Below the pieces are notes generated by a model. The model was not told the origin of the DNA, ran no database searches, and saw only the letters and a list, made by a program, of their open reading frames with translations. This document shows positions 44,670 through 57,673 of a stretch of DNA of 64,000 nt, piece by piece; the first letter of the stretch is position 1; each line of letters begins with the position of its first letter. This DNA comes from Hysterangium stoloniferum. Lineage: Eukaryota > Basidiomycota > Agaricomycetes > Hysterangiales > Hysterangiaceae. Made by a program: the position numbers and the translations under genes. The stretch spans positions 1 to 64,000 of the forward strand of contig WHVD01000087.1 in NCBI GenBank assembly GCA_015178975.1, read 5' to 3'.

Positions 44670-46811
44670 ATGTCTACGCAACCCGCCATTTTTTCGAGCC
44701 ACATCGTCTCTGTGTTAATCCCAAGCTGGGGTATGTAGTAATATAACCAGTTGGCAGATGTCTTGTTTATTGCTTTTCACATCAAAATCTAGGTCACTTG
44801 AAGCCTTTCGTAGCTCTTGCAAGCAAAATCGTACAATTGCGCTCCGACATCCTCATCACGATCCATACTCTTCCCCAATATGAAGTAAAGATTGAGAGAG
44901 AAATCGACAGATACTTTTACGAACATCAAGAAAGCTTGAGATCCAATATCAGGCATTCTCGTTTATTTTCAGTGCAATGTCTACACCACTAACTCTAAGC
45001 TGCCTACTTAGGATAACCATTATGGACGAAGAAGAAGTTCGCGACCAACTTTTTTCCCCTGACCAGCGCACCATGCCCCGTTTCGAATTGTTCTATAAAA
45101 ATCTCGCCAATTGCCAGCCTATTGTGTGCCCGACGGGGAAAACATATCCTGCCGCACCCGCACCAACCGTTGCAATTATTGATGTATGTCCAGGAGCATC
45201 ATTGCCGAATGAGCCACCTAACCAATTCACATCTTACAAGATGATCTTTCCACGTATGGCACAAGTGATTCGCGATGTCAGCGGAAAGGATATTTCCATA
45301 CTAGGTTGGTGTCCATCAAACTTGTCCTCCAGTATGCGAGTGCTGGGCCCTCAGGAGCTTGGTGGGTACGGCGATCTGATCGCACGGGTGGATGCGCTAG
45401 CTATAGAGACTGGAAAGCCTATGACAGAAATTGAGGACGAGGTGATTCTCTTGAGTTGTACAGAAATATCTTATGTAGTTGCGAAGGTCTATTTTCCAGG
45501 AAATGTGACTGCCATTCCGGGATTGCCGTTGATGTATGGATATGAGTACGCCACACAAGAGGTGTGTATGTTCATGTTCATATTCATTCTCATAGAATAC
45601 TAATGATAATACTATCACAGCCATGGTATGTCGAGACTCCTAAATTTTCCTGGAGGATAATTGCACAGCAGTATGTTCAAATACTTGCAATGTTGTCCTG
45701 TATTTAATGCTGAGATGTTTAGATTCATAAAATTATGCGATGGAGTGATCTCCACGACAAGTGGAGCGTATGAAGCTGAAAATATTCACGCGTGGCGAAA
45801 TTGGTTGTCCCAAACAAACCGTAAATGCTATGTTGTCGGCCCAGTTCCGATGCCGCCACCTGCATGCGAGGATAGACCCCAACAGAGTATAGAGACGGCC
45901 GGATCGATGGGCCCTTGTGATAACCAAAACGTCATTTCATTCCTTGACAAAGCTTTAGAGAGATATGGCAAAGACTCTCTGTTTTACGTGAGCCCCTCCT
46001 CGGAGTTGACTGTGATGGGCATCTAATGTTAATAATACTTCCCTTAGATCTCGTTTGGCAGTTTATGGTGGCCAAAAGCCGAATATGTCTGGAAAATAAT
46101 CGACATTCTTTTGGAGTGCGAAATACCATTTGTGAGCTGTTTCTTGTATCCTAAAGCGTTTTATGAGTTGTCATGAAATACCTAGATTCTTGCGCATGCT
46201 TCACCCATGGCAGTCATCCCGCCTGAAGTTTCCGCTAAAATCGAAGCGAGTGGATTGGGTCTGCTCTCGCCTTGGACCCCTCAAGAGCTTATATTAAAAC
46301 ATCCGGTTAGTTCAATTTGACGAGATACGTTGCTTTCTCTCACTATATCCCAATGCTCTAATCTTCAGGTTACTGGTTGGTTTATCACCCACTGCGGTCA
46401 TAACAGTACCATGGAAGCGCTGAGAGCAGGGGTACCCATGTATTTACAACTCTCTAACTCTGCCCATTCAAATCTGATCGTTGTTAATTGCACAGGATCA
46501 CATGGCCTGTGGCTACAGACGCACCGCCCGCCGCTGTCCGCCTTACGCTCATGCTTGATGTCGCCTTTGAATTGCTAGAAGTTCGAACTGGGAGGCATTG
46601 TCACAAGCCACTCCATCGTGGATGTGTGCGCGTAGGAACAGATGCAGCCCTCGAGAACGAAATACGTGGTGTGCTCAGAGATGCAAGGGGCAGCATCGGC
46701 GAAAAAAAGCGAAAAAATGTGCACAGAATTAGAGATGTGATGAAAGGGGCTTGGGATGAAGGAGGAGATGCCCTTGGGGAGTTAAAAAGTTTGTTGAAGG
46801 ACCTATGCTGA
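44670..46811 (+). CDS. UDP-glycosyltransferase (GT1 family)
   Basis: GT1 enzymes move a sugar from a UDP-sugar to small acceptors. Exon 1 (44670-44730) reads MSTQPAIFSSHIVSVLIPSW and joins across a 62-nt intron to GHLKPFVALASKIV. A middle exon reads YPAAPAPTVAIIDV, then WRIIAQQ joins FIKLCDGV across an intron ending near 45725. The nucleotide-sugar signature spans three exons: ISFGSLWWPKAEYVW, then LLSPWTPQELILKHP, then VTGWFITHCGHNSTMEALRA (about 46375-46433), close to the family motif W-x-PQ...HP...F-THCG-NS--E. The last intron (46440-46495) restores GVPMITWPVA. The stop is 46809-46811, after KSLLKDLC. Oddity: I could not join exons 2 and 3 (44961-45012) in frame with GT-AG sites; candidate acceptors are all one base off, so a lesion or an unusual site is possible. 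Confidence 0.82.
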
Positions 46812-47039
46812 TGATCCGGTATGTGGAAACTTTGCCCTCTTAAATTTTCTCGCCTCATGCAGGCACGAACCCACTCCTGCCACTAGCACTAGGAGCGTAT
46901 GCAGAGAGTAAGGCTCAGCAGGAAAGGATAGAGAAGAATGTACCATCATCTTACATAGGACCAAGCCCCAGTCAAGTTGGAGCATATCTTGAGTTGTTAC
47001 GGGCCCGTCAAACTGACATACAGCTTGCAAGCTCAGGAT

Positions 47040-47560
47040 CTATTTTCCAGGCGACAGGCCGCTGTAACCTTCCCTTGGATTGCCGTGGATGTATGGATAT
47101 GAGTCAGGGCTAAGAGAAGTATATATGTTCCCGTGCACCTTCCACGACACCGTAAGCTCATAAGTCATTGATGACATTTGATGGTTTTATCGGGTCATTT
47201 AAATCAGGACCTCCGTGTAATGAGGTTTGAATGCCTCTGTTCATTTGATGGTTGACTCTTTGGATTGTGAAATTATGCGATGGCATGGTCTCCACTATAG
47301 ACCTTGTGTACTAGCCCGAAAGCTTGAGCATTCATGCGCGACAAAATTGCCTCCCGTATACAGACGGCATAATCTATGTCTCCGGCCCAATCCCCCAAGC
47401 AATGTACTAGACTACTTATAGGAGAGGATGGCAGACTCACAGAGAGTATGAAGGCCATTGGATCTAATGACAAATCAAATATCATCATTTCTAGACAAAG
47501 CTTTCACGAGACGGGAAGAAGTACTCTTTAGTATTAAAGTCTATTTGTGAGCAGTTTGTT
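47040..47560 (+). pseudogene. Degenerate glycosyltransferase paralogue fragment
   Basis: Segments parallel the central part of the 44670 gene in order: GLPWMYGYES (cf. GLPLMYGYEY), then CEIMRWHGL (cf. the KLCDGVIS exon), then HSCATKLPP, then FLDKAFTRR. Frames are broken and the catalytic signature is absent. Confidence 0.7.
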
Positions 47561-47939
47561 TTGGTTGAGTCATTGACTGAGTTCCTTTCCCCTTCAAGGA
47601 CCAAACAGTGTGATATTCTTTGTTTCAACCTCATTCGGGAGTTGAATGGCAACAAAAACTAGTATTACTTTGGGAAGATCGTTCACGGACCTCTGAAGTG
47701 CAGACAGTGATATATAGCGGTTGACAGCAGGGAAGCCTAACTAGACGCAAAAGATCATTCGCCGAGTATACTTTGAAGGTTGATATATCCTTGAATGTGG
47801 ATGGATCGCCTGAGGAGTGTTGGCGGAAGTGCTTGTCCATTTATTAAAAGTTACCCGAAAGGACCTGGTCTAACTCCCAGCGCAAAGTTCCCAGATATAA
47901 AACCCTATATGTCGCTTTCAAGTTATTCGTCTTATCCCG

Positions 47940-48200
47940 ATAAATTTGTTGGAAATGGTGATGAAACACCCACCTCTCTAGGGGCGGCTCACCCCTCTCC
48001 TTCCACTTTATCCTTGAAAATGCATATTGTGGACCATGTTTTGGACGCTAATGCATGATTTTACCCATGTACACCGAAATTACCACCAAACCTATCATGT
48101 CAGAAGGCGACTCACTAACTGACACATTGATTGACACACAAGTACTTCTATGACAAGTTTGCAAAACCCTTGTAGATTGTACCTACTAGATTCTGGCACA
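47940..48200 (-). repeat. Dispersed repeat R1, copy 3 (inverted)
   Basis: Reverse complement of the copies at 34855-35115 and 43785-44090, kept best over CACCAAACCTATCATGTCAG and GAAACACCC. Confidence 0.8.
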
Positions 48201-48683
48201 ACGTTTCACACTATCGGTAGAGATATGGCAACATGGCGCTCAGGCCGGGGATAATCATCTCACCAGGAATTTTGGGGTATGTGTGTCACTGTTGTATGTT
48301 CAAGAAAATAGACTGTTTTGCAGGGTCAAAGACACATAAATAGCTGCATTAATATCGTTAGAGTTAACATCGAGGGCGAAGAAAGTAGCAAAACTGTGCA
48401 TACGTTTATTACTTATTGAATCATTCTAATAAAACAGAAAAAGTCCTGAGTGAGAATCAGTTCACCGAAATAACATGACGGTTTGAAACTTCATCGCATT
48501 GGAAAGATCAGCACGTTTGTCACATGTTGCTACAACGTGAGACCGCCGGCGTCTGTCACCCAAGGCCGACGAAACTCAGATTCGGCATCCGCCTTTCTCC
48601 TTAAACCCTCATCTCGCGTCGCTGCAAAACGCGTCTGCGCACATCCATTCCCCGTACACAGGCTTTTGACCTCGTTAGGCCAT

Positions 48684-50572
48684 AATGTCATCAAATAAGA
48701 AGAGCAAAGATGTAGGCGAACACGACTACAAAGTCAGCGATGTGGTTCTGGCAAAGATTCGTGGCTATCCACGATGGCCTGGAATGGTATGTAATATGTA
48801 CATTTACGCGACTATCCATCAGTCGTTTGGTCGCCTTGAAGTGGGCTTATTTATATAATTGCTCCCGCGATAGGTTGTAGATCCGGAGAGCGTTCCTCCA
48901 GCAGTTGCAAGGGAAAGGCCAGCCAGCAAGAAAACGAAGTTTTATTGTGTCCGTTTCTTTCCTGCTGGAGATTAGTACGTGTCGGCGTTCATTCTTGTTC
49001 AGCATGGATTATAACACTTCCTTTGCAGCTCATGGGCCGTCTCAAAGGATCTATCTTTACTCCAAAAACATGAGATTGAGGCGTATATCAACGAACCTCA
49101 TAAGAAATCTGGTGATCTGCTTTCGGGTTACAAGATCGCTATGAATCCGAGCGAATGGGAAGCCAAATTGGAAGAAAAACGAGCGGCCTTGGAGGAACTT
49201 GAGGCGGACGAAGAAGTGGATCAACTCGACGAGGCAGACGAGGACCGGGGCGAGGACGAGCCAAAAAAAGCGAAAGCTGGGAAGAAGCGCAAGCGGGAGA
49301 GCGAAGTCAAACCGAAGAAGAAGAAAGAACCGAAAAAGGCGGCGGCGGCCGCCGCCGCCGGTGCTGAAGCCAAAGAGAAGAAGACATCATCGGCAAAAAA
49401 AAAAGCGCCTGGGAAGAAGAATGGGATCCGGAGTAAAGAGACCATCGAAAGCGAAGACGATGGCGAAGGCGAGCAGGGTGAAGACGCTCCTGCTGAGTCG
49501 AGCAAGAAGGCTGGCCCTGGGTCCAAACGGTCAAAGAAAGACAAAGGCGAAGAAGAAAAGGCTCTGGGTAAGCTTCTTCTATCCAGACTATCTTTTCGAC
49601 CTGTTTCATCGATCTTGAGTTCCCTCGGCATCGATCTCGTTGTTTTTCCCCTGTCTGGATTTTTCTGGATTTCGCTTTAAAGAATTGTTAGCTGATCAAG
49701 AACCACTATAGATCATCTGGTGGATAACCCGGATGCCAACAAGGTCAGGGAATGGAGACATAAACTTCAGCGGGCCTTCTTAAATAAAACGACCCCCAAA
49801 GCGGAGGTGAGCAGTTTATACTCCAAGCCACTTTGATTCCTGCTTTCATCTCTCTTCTGTTCCTCTGTATCGTGGACCTATGTTGCACATCCTCAAATTT
49901 GATATGTTGATTCCTGTACCTTTTCTTTGATTTTCAAAAATTCCGAATTTTTTTCGCTGATTTTGCATCTGTCTTTTAGGAAATGCCAGAATATGATCAA
50001 CTCTTCACAGTTATTGAGAACCACGAGCTCACAATCGACCAGCTTACTGTACGTCCTGTCTATAAGCAGTTTGGCTATGACTTATTGATTCCGCTTTGAC
50101 CTTCTCCCACCGCCTTTGTCCTCGTTGTCTGTCAAACCTTATGACTTGCAACTATGCCAACTTTGGTATCACGTGTTGTCTCCATCGCCGCTGTTTCGGG
50201 TCCGCTGTGAAGTTTTCCAAGCTCGGCAAAGTAATGCGCCACATTTCGCAGCTAGATCAAACAAAATATCCGATTGCAAATGAAGAACGATACAATATTC
50301 GTGGACGTGCAGACGCTCTCTTGGAGAAATGGCAAAAACTGATAGCTGAGGCAGAGCTATCGGGCGCCAACGGGGGCAGTGTTAACGGATCCAAGGCTGA
50401 GAAGGCCGAGAAATCGACGACTAAGACTGTTGAATCCAAGGAGTCCGAGGCTAAGCCCTCGACCAATGGAAATACGAGTGTCGAGAAGCCGGACAATGAT
50501 GCACCAGAGACTGATGTCACTGTTGCCCCAACTGCAGATGAGGAATTTCCGATGGATATTGCAGACGATTGA
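48684..50572 (+). CDS. PWWP-domain chromatin protein with a C-terminal LEDGF/TFIIS-like helical domain
   Basis: Start codon at 48684, seven codons before KDVGEHDYKVSD. The PWWP fold is marked by VLAKIRGYPRWPGMV (PxWP box) across the first intron and by a Tyr/Trp-rich strand after the second. PWWP domains bind methylated histone lysine and DNA. Residues from about 49141 on are acidic and then very Lys-rich (nuclear localisation, with a run of seven Ala). After an intron at about 49568-49710, DHLVDNPDANKVREWRHKLQ and HELTIDQLTFSKLGKVMRHI form a helical domain like those of LEDGF-type coactivators. The end is Ser/Thr/Glu-rich, with stop at 50570-50572. Introns are short GT-AG. The 3' half and 3' UTR are duplicated at 56678-57978. 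Confidence 0.82.
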
Positions 50573-50900
50573 ATATCGTTGGTGATATCTCCATTGATAT
50601 GCCTTATTTGAACCAACTCCTACCTTCGGCCGTCCCCTCCCCTCCTCCTCTTGTGTATCTTATTGGACCACAAAGGTCTTAAATCCGCGCAACCTATCCC
50701 TTTCGGTGTCTGGAGTCATTGCTTTACTGTAGATGTACGTTTTCCAATCTTAGCCAAAACAGCCTGTTATTTTTCAATAACGTGTCTTTGTGCCTTTGTC
50801 GTCGCTTTACCGTATGTGTTGGTCGGTGTCTGCTGTCAGTGCCTCTATCTTTTCCTCTATCTTTTTCTTTTGTGCTCGTTCTATTTTCCCGAATTTTCAG
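49555..50900 (+). repeat. Source copy of a 1.3-kb segmental duplication
   Basis: From the end of an exon (GAGGCTCTGGGTAAG-like) to the 3' flank (TTCTATTTTCCCGAAT), this segment is repeated with high identity at 56678-57978. The copies differ by scattered substitutions and small indels, including one of about 12 bp within the coding sequence. Confidence 0.92.
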
Positions 50901-51800
50901 TTGCTATTTCATGCTGTTTCTACTCTTGTCACCAGTATCATGATCGAGAAATGAAATTGAGTTGTCGCACCTGATTTATGAAGACTTGGAAGCGCCAGAT
51001 GGTACCGTGATGACGAGTCGATCCTGGACTTCCTTTGGAATGTCACAGGGTGATGGCCCTCGTATTGAAGCAATCATGTCTTTGTTTGCCTATGCGCGCT
51101 GCGGGTGTCGTGAATATCGGGTGGTGAATATCAAGTAGATATTTCTACAAGAGTAAAGGCACGCACGTAACTCGCACACAGAGCACCCAGGGCATTCAGC
51201 GGAATAGCGAAGGACTCTTTTGAAGAACATGTGGGTATAGTATAGCTAGGAGAGCATGTTCGTGGTCTGTTGAGAGGGGATTGAAAGCCAGCATCACTGA
51301 CGGCGCCGAATGTCGCCGTTTTTTCACAGGAGGGAGCAGTGCAATTGCAAGGGAGTGTGTCACATATTCCCACTATCGTTTGACATGGCGAATTTATGGA
51401 ACTACGATAATCTATGACAGCATAAAAGGTATATATATCCGACTTGAACGGCGTCGGAACTCCCTTCTATGAAAGTTCTGAAATCCGGATTGGTTTTATC
51501 ACGATGGCTCCAAGTTTCTAAAGAAATTTAGTTTTGCCCCAACCACATATTTTTAGTCCTAAATTCAACATCTATATTCTCTTCTAAGAGTTTCAAGCTC
51601 TTGTGGTTGTATGTGGACCAATTTATGGGCGCTAGTTTCGCGTCTCTCCCCGCTCTACTGAAATTTTCAGCCATAAACGAGCCCCGGAATCCTGCTTCAG
51701 GTTGATCTATTGTAGGTAATATACAAGTACGGGATGAAGTTATAAGAGCTGATTCAGTTGCAATACAGGACAAAGACCATCTGTAAATCGGCTCGAAACC
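50573..51800. other. Intergenic: PWWP gene 3' flank and CTR9 upstream region
   Basis: The first 330 bp are the 3' flank shared with the duplicated copy. The rest shows no gene. Confidence 0.5.
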
Positions 51801-54800
51801 ATGGATGATATCGATATGGAACGAACGCCTTCGCCAGGCCCCCCAACGCGGTCAATAGAGGTCATATTGCCTCATGAGATTATTATAATTAATCTGGATG
51901 AATCTTTGGACCCAAATCCGGAAGCTATCATTGAGATTTTGCTCGAAGGAAACTGTAAAGTATGGATGTGGACCAAACTGGCCGGCGAATATTGGCGAAG
52001 GGGCCAATTGAACGGCGCCGAAAAGATTGCTCTGGCTGGAGTAGACTGTGAGTGAAACATGGGAGCCTTTCGTGACAACCTGTCTCTGAGTATGTTGTGT
52101 GTAGTCTTCAAGTCACTCCAGGCTACTTCCTCGCTGCCACCTGTTTACACGTTACTGGCAAACATCCGTATGGCAAGAGCTCGTCAAGCCCCAAAGATGC
52201 GGCTCGAAGGAGCGCGTGAGTCGCCTTCAATGCCGGAGTGATCCCTGCTGAACATATTATATTAGGACGTGATATTCTCGTGGAACCACTAAAGGATGTC
52301 TACTATAAAGAGGCTGCACAGTATTTGAACGATGCAGCAACTGTCGCGAGCGAAGTCGGAGGGGATGAATCGACGATTGTGGCTTTCTTATCCCGAGGTT
52401 AGAAAGGAAATAGACCCCTTTCTTTTGTTGTCTGCTGACATTGATTGATTTTAGGTATACTCCAGCTGGCTCAACGGAATCTCGATAACGCCTTGTCATC
52501 CTTTGATGGTGTCTTGTCGCGATCGCCGACTAACCTCATTGCGCTTATGGGAAAGGCGAGAGTGTTTTATGCACAGCGCAAGTACCAGCCTTCCCTTAAA
52601 CTGTTTCAAGACGTTCTTCGACTCAGCCCTACGTGCACGCCGGATCCGCGTATAGGCATCGGTCTTTGCCTATGGGCACTTGGTAATAGAGAAAAGGCAA
52701 AAGCTGCCTGGCGACGAAGCTTGGATGTGGTGAGTAGCAAGGAGCTTACAGAGTTTCATATCGTTGGTTAACAATCGTATTTAGAACCCTGACGAATGGC
52801 CTGCCCAACTCCTTCTCGGTATCGAACAACTCAACCAGAGCAAAGACTACAACCGCTCCGAGGCAAGCCGTGCGGATTCCGCTGAATCAGGCTACAAGTT
52901 CGTCGAAAAGGCTTTCAATACTAACAAGCAAAGTGCCGCCGCTGCGAATGTTCTTAGCGCCCTTTTCCTTCGCAAGGGCAATTACGGCACCGCTCTCAAG
53001 CTAGCAGAACGCACCATCCAGTACGCCGACACGCTTGTTATACTTTCAGATGGATATATTCGGGCGGCATTGGTCTCACATGCAGAGGGTGAAATGGGAG
53101 AAGCGATGAAACATTACATGGCAGCAAAGGACGGGATGCCAAGTAATATCCTTGCTAATGTCGGGCTCGCCCAGATGTATATCCACACTGGTAAGCATCA
53201 CCCCTACTTGTCGTCCCTCCCGCCTTAACCAACCAGATCACGTCAGATGAAATACCGGCCGCCATCGATACCCTTGACCGTCTTCTGACCCCGCCCAATC
53301 CCCAAAAATCCCTCGAAGCCATGATCATGCTTGCTTCTCTCCGGGCTCATCCCCGCCGCGGTGTCTCCGCCGCCGACGCGTCAAACGACCGACTTCGTGC
53401 TCGTGACCTTTTCGAGCGCATCTGCAAGGAAATCCAACTGCCTCAAGGCGTGGGTACCGTCCGCCGGCTTGGCGAGGATATGGACATGTGGATCGAGCTT
53501 GCGCGGTTGTGGGAAGGAGATAACCTCGAGAAGACGATACGAGCGTATAAAGAGGCATCGAGGGTTAGCAGGGAGCGAAGTCTGGACGGCGGAGATCCAA
53601 GGCTGTTAAATAACTTGGCGGCTCTGCGGCATTTGGAGGGGACCCCACAGGAAGCGAGGGCGATGTATGAAGAGGCGCTTGTTATGGCCAAGGGGAATGA
53701 GGAGTTGAGCACGACAATACTGTACAACTTGGCGCGATGTTACGAGGACTTGAGAGAGGTGTCAATGGCTCAGGAAGCTTACGATAAGCTTCTTGCACGA
53801 CATCCGGAGTATACGGATGGTGAGTGGCTATGATACTGTCTTCTATTGACCACTATTACTAACATCATGGCGCAGCTAAAATCCGCCAGGCCCAAATGCT
53901 CCAAACCCTCAACCAGGTGAACGAGGCCCATGAACTCCTTAAACAAGCCCTCGCATCCCAGAGCGGCAACCTCAACCTCCGTGCCTTCTACACCTTTTTC
54001 CTCCTCCAAACCCACCTTTACAAGCCTGCTAAAGACTTCGCCTTCGCGACGCTCAAAGACCACGACAAACATGACATCTACACACTCTGTGCAGCAGGCT
54101 TCATCATATACACTCAAGCGCGCGAGAGCCGCGACCCCAGTGCCGACGGACAGAAGCAACGCCGGCAGGGCTTCGTGCGGGCGGCAGAGTTATATGAGAA
54201 GGCGCTGAGCCTCGATCCGATGTGTGCGGTTGCGGCGCAGGGGCTGGCGATTGTCGTGGCGGAGGATGCCCTGGGCCCGAATGCGGCGGGAGGTCAGTAC
54301 GAGGACGCTGGCCAGAGGGCGAAGAATGCGAGGGAGGCGCTGGATGTGTTCGCGAAGGTGAGGGAGAGCGTGACGGATGGGAGCGTCTATGCGAATATGG
54401 GGCATTGTCATTATGCAAGGGACGAGTTTGAAAGGGCAATTGAAAGCGTATGTCTGTTTTGTAAGTGTGCTCGTGTTTATGATAATTGACAATTTTTTTT
54501 TTGCAGTATGAGACGGCATCGAGACGATTTTACAATGGTCAGAATGTTCCGGTTCTCCTGTGTCTCTCGCGATCGTGGTATGGCAAAGCAAACAAAGACC
54601 AAAAGTACGATGCCATGCAGACCGCGCTCAAGTATGCTCAAGCAGTGAGTTGTGTTTGTTATCACTTTGTTGATGCAAATTTACGACATCTCCAAGGCTT
54701 TTCATCTTCACCCGAGCGACAAGGCAATCCTCTACAATATTGCCATGATCCAACAAAAGGCTACCGAACTGTTGTTCGCCATGCCACCAGCCAAACGCTC

Positions 54801-55756
54801 TCTCGAGGATCTCAAACGGGCCATCGACCAGGCTAACCATGCACAAAAGTGCGTCACTACCCATTCAATAGCTTTGTGTTTTAACTAATGTGCCTTCTTC
54901 GTCTATTTGTGTAGACTATTCGGCTCCTTGGCAGCGGACAAGGCGCAGAACTTGCCCTATAATCGCGAAATCGCTGATCAGAGGCGAAAGTACGGCGAAA
55001 GTATGCTGCGAAAGGGGGCCGAGCATCTCGGAACCCAGGAACAGTACGAAACTGAGATGAAGGAAAAGCTGGAGCTGGCACGTCAGAAACGACAGGAGGA
55101 GAAGGACCGTATCAATGCTCTCGAGGTTTGTCTTTGTGCCCACTCACCTTCTTGTGTGCATATTGAGTTTTTATCAATTTTCAGCGCGAGCGCATGGAGA
55201 AGTTGCGTATCGAAGCTGAAGAGCTGGCTAAACAGCGACGGCAAGCACGTGAGGAGGCGTTGGCCTGGACCGCAGCTGCAAAGCTGGCCGAGAGTGATGA
55301 AGAGAAGGAAAAGCGGTCTAGGAAGACAAAGAAACCCAAGGCACAGGCGGTAGATGGTGCGGCAAGTGGTGACGAAGTACCAGAAGGCGGGGAAAAGAAG
55401 AAGAAACGAAAACGGGTTAGGAAGCATGGTGGTTCACCGGGGGCGAACGTGGGAGAAGAGGACCGCGAGGATGAGGCGGTTTTCAGTGGTGCGGATGATG
55501 TCGAAGAGCCACGATCAAAGAAGGTAAGTGCTATCGTCATTTTTACATATACATATACTGATGCACACCTCTAGCGTGTGACCAAGAAGCGGGTAAAGGA
55601 TGATGATGATGATGAGCCTGTTGCGACGACCACCTCGCGCTCAAGAAAGCAATTGTACGTTATACCTGTTCCGATTCGTACCTTTATATAACTGACTATC
55701 TTCCCAAATTTAGCAAAAGTAAGGAGGTAATATCGGATTCGGACGAGGAGATGTAG
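51801..55756 (+). CDS. CTR9: Ctr9, TPR subunit of the Paf1 transcription elongation complex
   Basis: Ctr9 is the TPR scaffold of Paf1C, which travels with RNA polymerase II and supports H2B ubiquitylation and H3K4/K36 methylation. The start MDDIDMERTPSPGPP is followed by IEVILPHEIIIINLDESL and WMWTKLAGEYWRRGQL, conserved at the Ctr9 N-terminus. Successive exons give TPR-type helices, for example NALSSFDGVLSRSPTNLIAL (52480-52540), NYGTALKLAERTI, DPRLLNNLAALRHLEG (53590) and AAELYEKALSLDP (54180). The tail (about 55190-55750) is coiled-coil then KR- and DE-rich, ending SKEVISDSDEEM, as in orthologues. About a dozen introns of 45-70 nt are seen, for example GACT|GTGAGT...GTAG|TCTTC near 52050-52104. 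No lesions are seen. The adjacent genes are both on the plus strand. Confidence 0.9.
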
Positions 55757-56518
55757 CTTTAATGTCATGCATGTGCCTATCTTGCTGTTTTTGTAGTGTA
55801 TCAATATGTTGGCCTTTACTAAGAGTTTTTTTTTGTAACCTAGTTTTCATTAGCGAGTACAATCGATGAGCGTTGTTTCGTCAGCTATAAATGTCTCGCT
55901 GATAACCGACTGACATGACCCCTTTTCCTGCCAGTGATCGCCCGATGGTTTCTCTGAAATAACTCATTAATTGCTGACAGATGACGCATATTTATGTAAT
56001 CAAGATCTTGTTGAAAATATGAATGACAGGACTGGCTTGAATGCTCGTTCTGAGCCCGAAGGTCCAGTATTGAGTATCCTGTTAGAATTAAGCTCGCGAG
56101 AACAGAGAGCAATAAGGTTCCGTTTGTCTATTTGGCCGTAAGGCAAACGAATGGCTAGATACATGGACTCTAGGCTACTTATATAGTCTGCTAAACAAAA
56201 GGAATACTAAAATAGAGAACAAAAGAGGAATAGAACAAAGAAAATAAAAACAATGAAATAATGAAACAAATAGACGAGCTTATGTCACACTCGTAATTCC
56301 AACATATCCCTAGTAGGGAACAGCAGCACACACATTGGGTGCCAGTAATAGTCTCTTCCGCATTACCCCGTAACCTTACATGGTCCATCCAGTACAAGAT
56401 AAGCGTGGGTATCGTAGCCCATTCTCTGCAATGTGTAAACAGAACGGTATCAGGATGACGTACTCAAGCTCGAAGCGTCTCATCGTTAGGCCCCCTTCTT
56501 GTATCATAGTCCGACAAT
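55757..56518. other. Intergenic region between CTR9 and the chimeric gene
   Basis: Short A-rich runs occur near 56200-56270. No coding or repeat feature is identified. Confidence 0.4.
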
Positions 56519-57673
56519 ATGCCATCCCCACCGAAACCACCTCCACCTATCAAACTAGAGCTCATTGTTAATTCTCTGCGGAACACAACCATTTCGGATT
56601 CCACTGATAACATCGACTACGAGGTCCGGACTGAATCGTGGATTCCTCTCCATACAAAGGTTAAACGACTGGACCCCGAGGCTCTGGGTAAGTTTCTTCT
56701 ATTCAGACTATCTTTTCGACTTGTTTCATCGATCTTGAGTTGCCTTGACATCGATCTCGTTTTTTCTGTCTGGATTTTTCTGGATTTCGCTTTAAAGAGT
56801 TGTTAGCTGATCAAGAACCACTATAGATCATCTGGTGGATAACCCGGATACCAACACGGTCAGGGAATGGAGACATAAACTTCAGCGGGCCTTCTTAAAT
56901 AAAACGACCCCCAAAGCGGAGGTGAGCAGTTTATGCTCCAAGCCACTTGATTCCTGCTTTCCTCTCTTCTGTTCCTCTGTATCGTGGACCTATGTTGCAC
57001 ATCCTCAAATTTGATATGTTGATTCCTGTACCTTTTCTGTGATTTTCAAAAATTCCGAATTTTTTTCGCTGATTTTGCATCTGTTTTTTTAGGAAATGCC
57101 AGAATATGATCAACTCTTCACAGTTATTGAGAACCACGAGCTCACAATCGAGCAGCTTACTGTACGTCCTGTCTATAAGCAGTTTGGCTCTGACTTATTG
57201 ATTCCGCTTTGACCTTCTCCCACCGCCTTTGTCCTCGTTGTCTGTCAAACCTTATGACTGCCAACTATGCCAACTTTGGTATCACGTGTTGGTTCGATCG
57301 CCGCTGTTTCGGGTCCGCTGTGCAGTTTTCCAAGCTCGGCAAATTAATGCGTCACATTTCGCAGCTAGATCAAACAAGATATCCGATTGCAAATGAAGAA
57401 CGATACAATATTCGTGGACGTGCAGACGCTCTCTTGGAGAAATGGCAAAAACAGATGCTATCGGGCGCTAATGGGGGCAGTGTTAACGGATCCAAGGCTG
57501 AGAAGGCCGAGAAATCGACGACTAAGACTGTTGAATCCAAGGAGTCCGAGGCTAAGCCCCCGACCAATGGAAATACGAGTGTCGACAAGCCGGACAATGA
57601 TGCACCAGAGACTGATGTGACCGTTGCCCCAACTGCAGATGAGGAATTTCCGACGGATATTCCAGACGATTGA
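56519..57673 (+). CDS. Chimeric gene: new first exon joined to the duplicated 3' half of the PWWP gene
   Basis: The first exon (56519 to about 56691) reads MPSPPKPPPPIKLELIVNSL to VKRLDPEAL and has no counterpart in the PWWP gene. It ends GAGGCTCTGG|GTAAGT exactly where the duplication starts, and the duplicated intron splices in frame to DHLVDNPDTNTVREW. The copied introns keep GT-AG ends, the acceptor before FSKLGKLMRH is an improved CAG, and the frame stays open to the stop at 57671-57673. The product would lack the PWWP domain and Lys-rich linker but keep the helical domain and acidic tail. Expression is unknown; intact frames argue for a young or functional gene. Confidence 0.65.

Noticed and set aside
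49221..49631. 136-codon minus-strand ORF, Ala/Ser/Phe-rich
   Set aside because: It is the antisense of the Lys/Glu-rich exon of the PWWP gene.
54104..54591. Pro/Ser/Arg-rich minus-strand ORFs
   Set aside because: Antisense shadows of GC-rich CTR9 exons.
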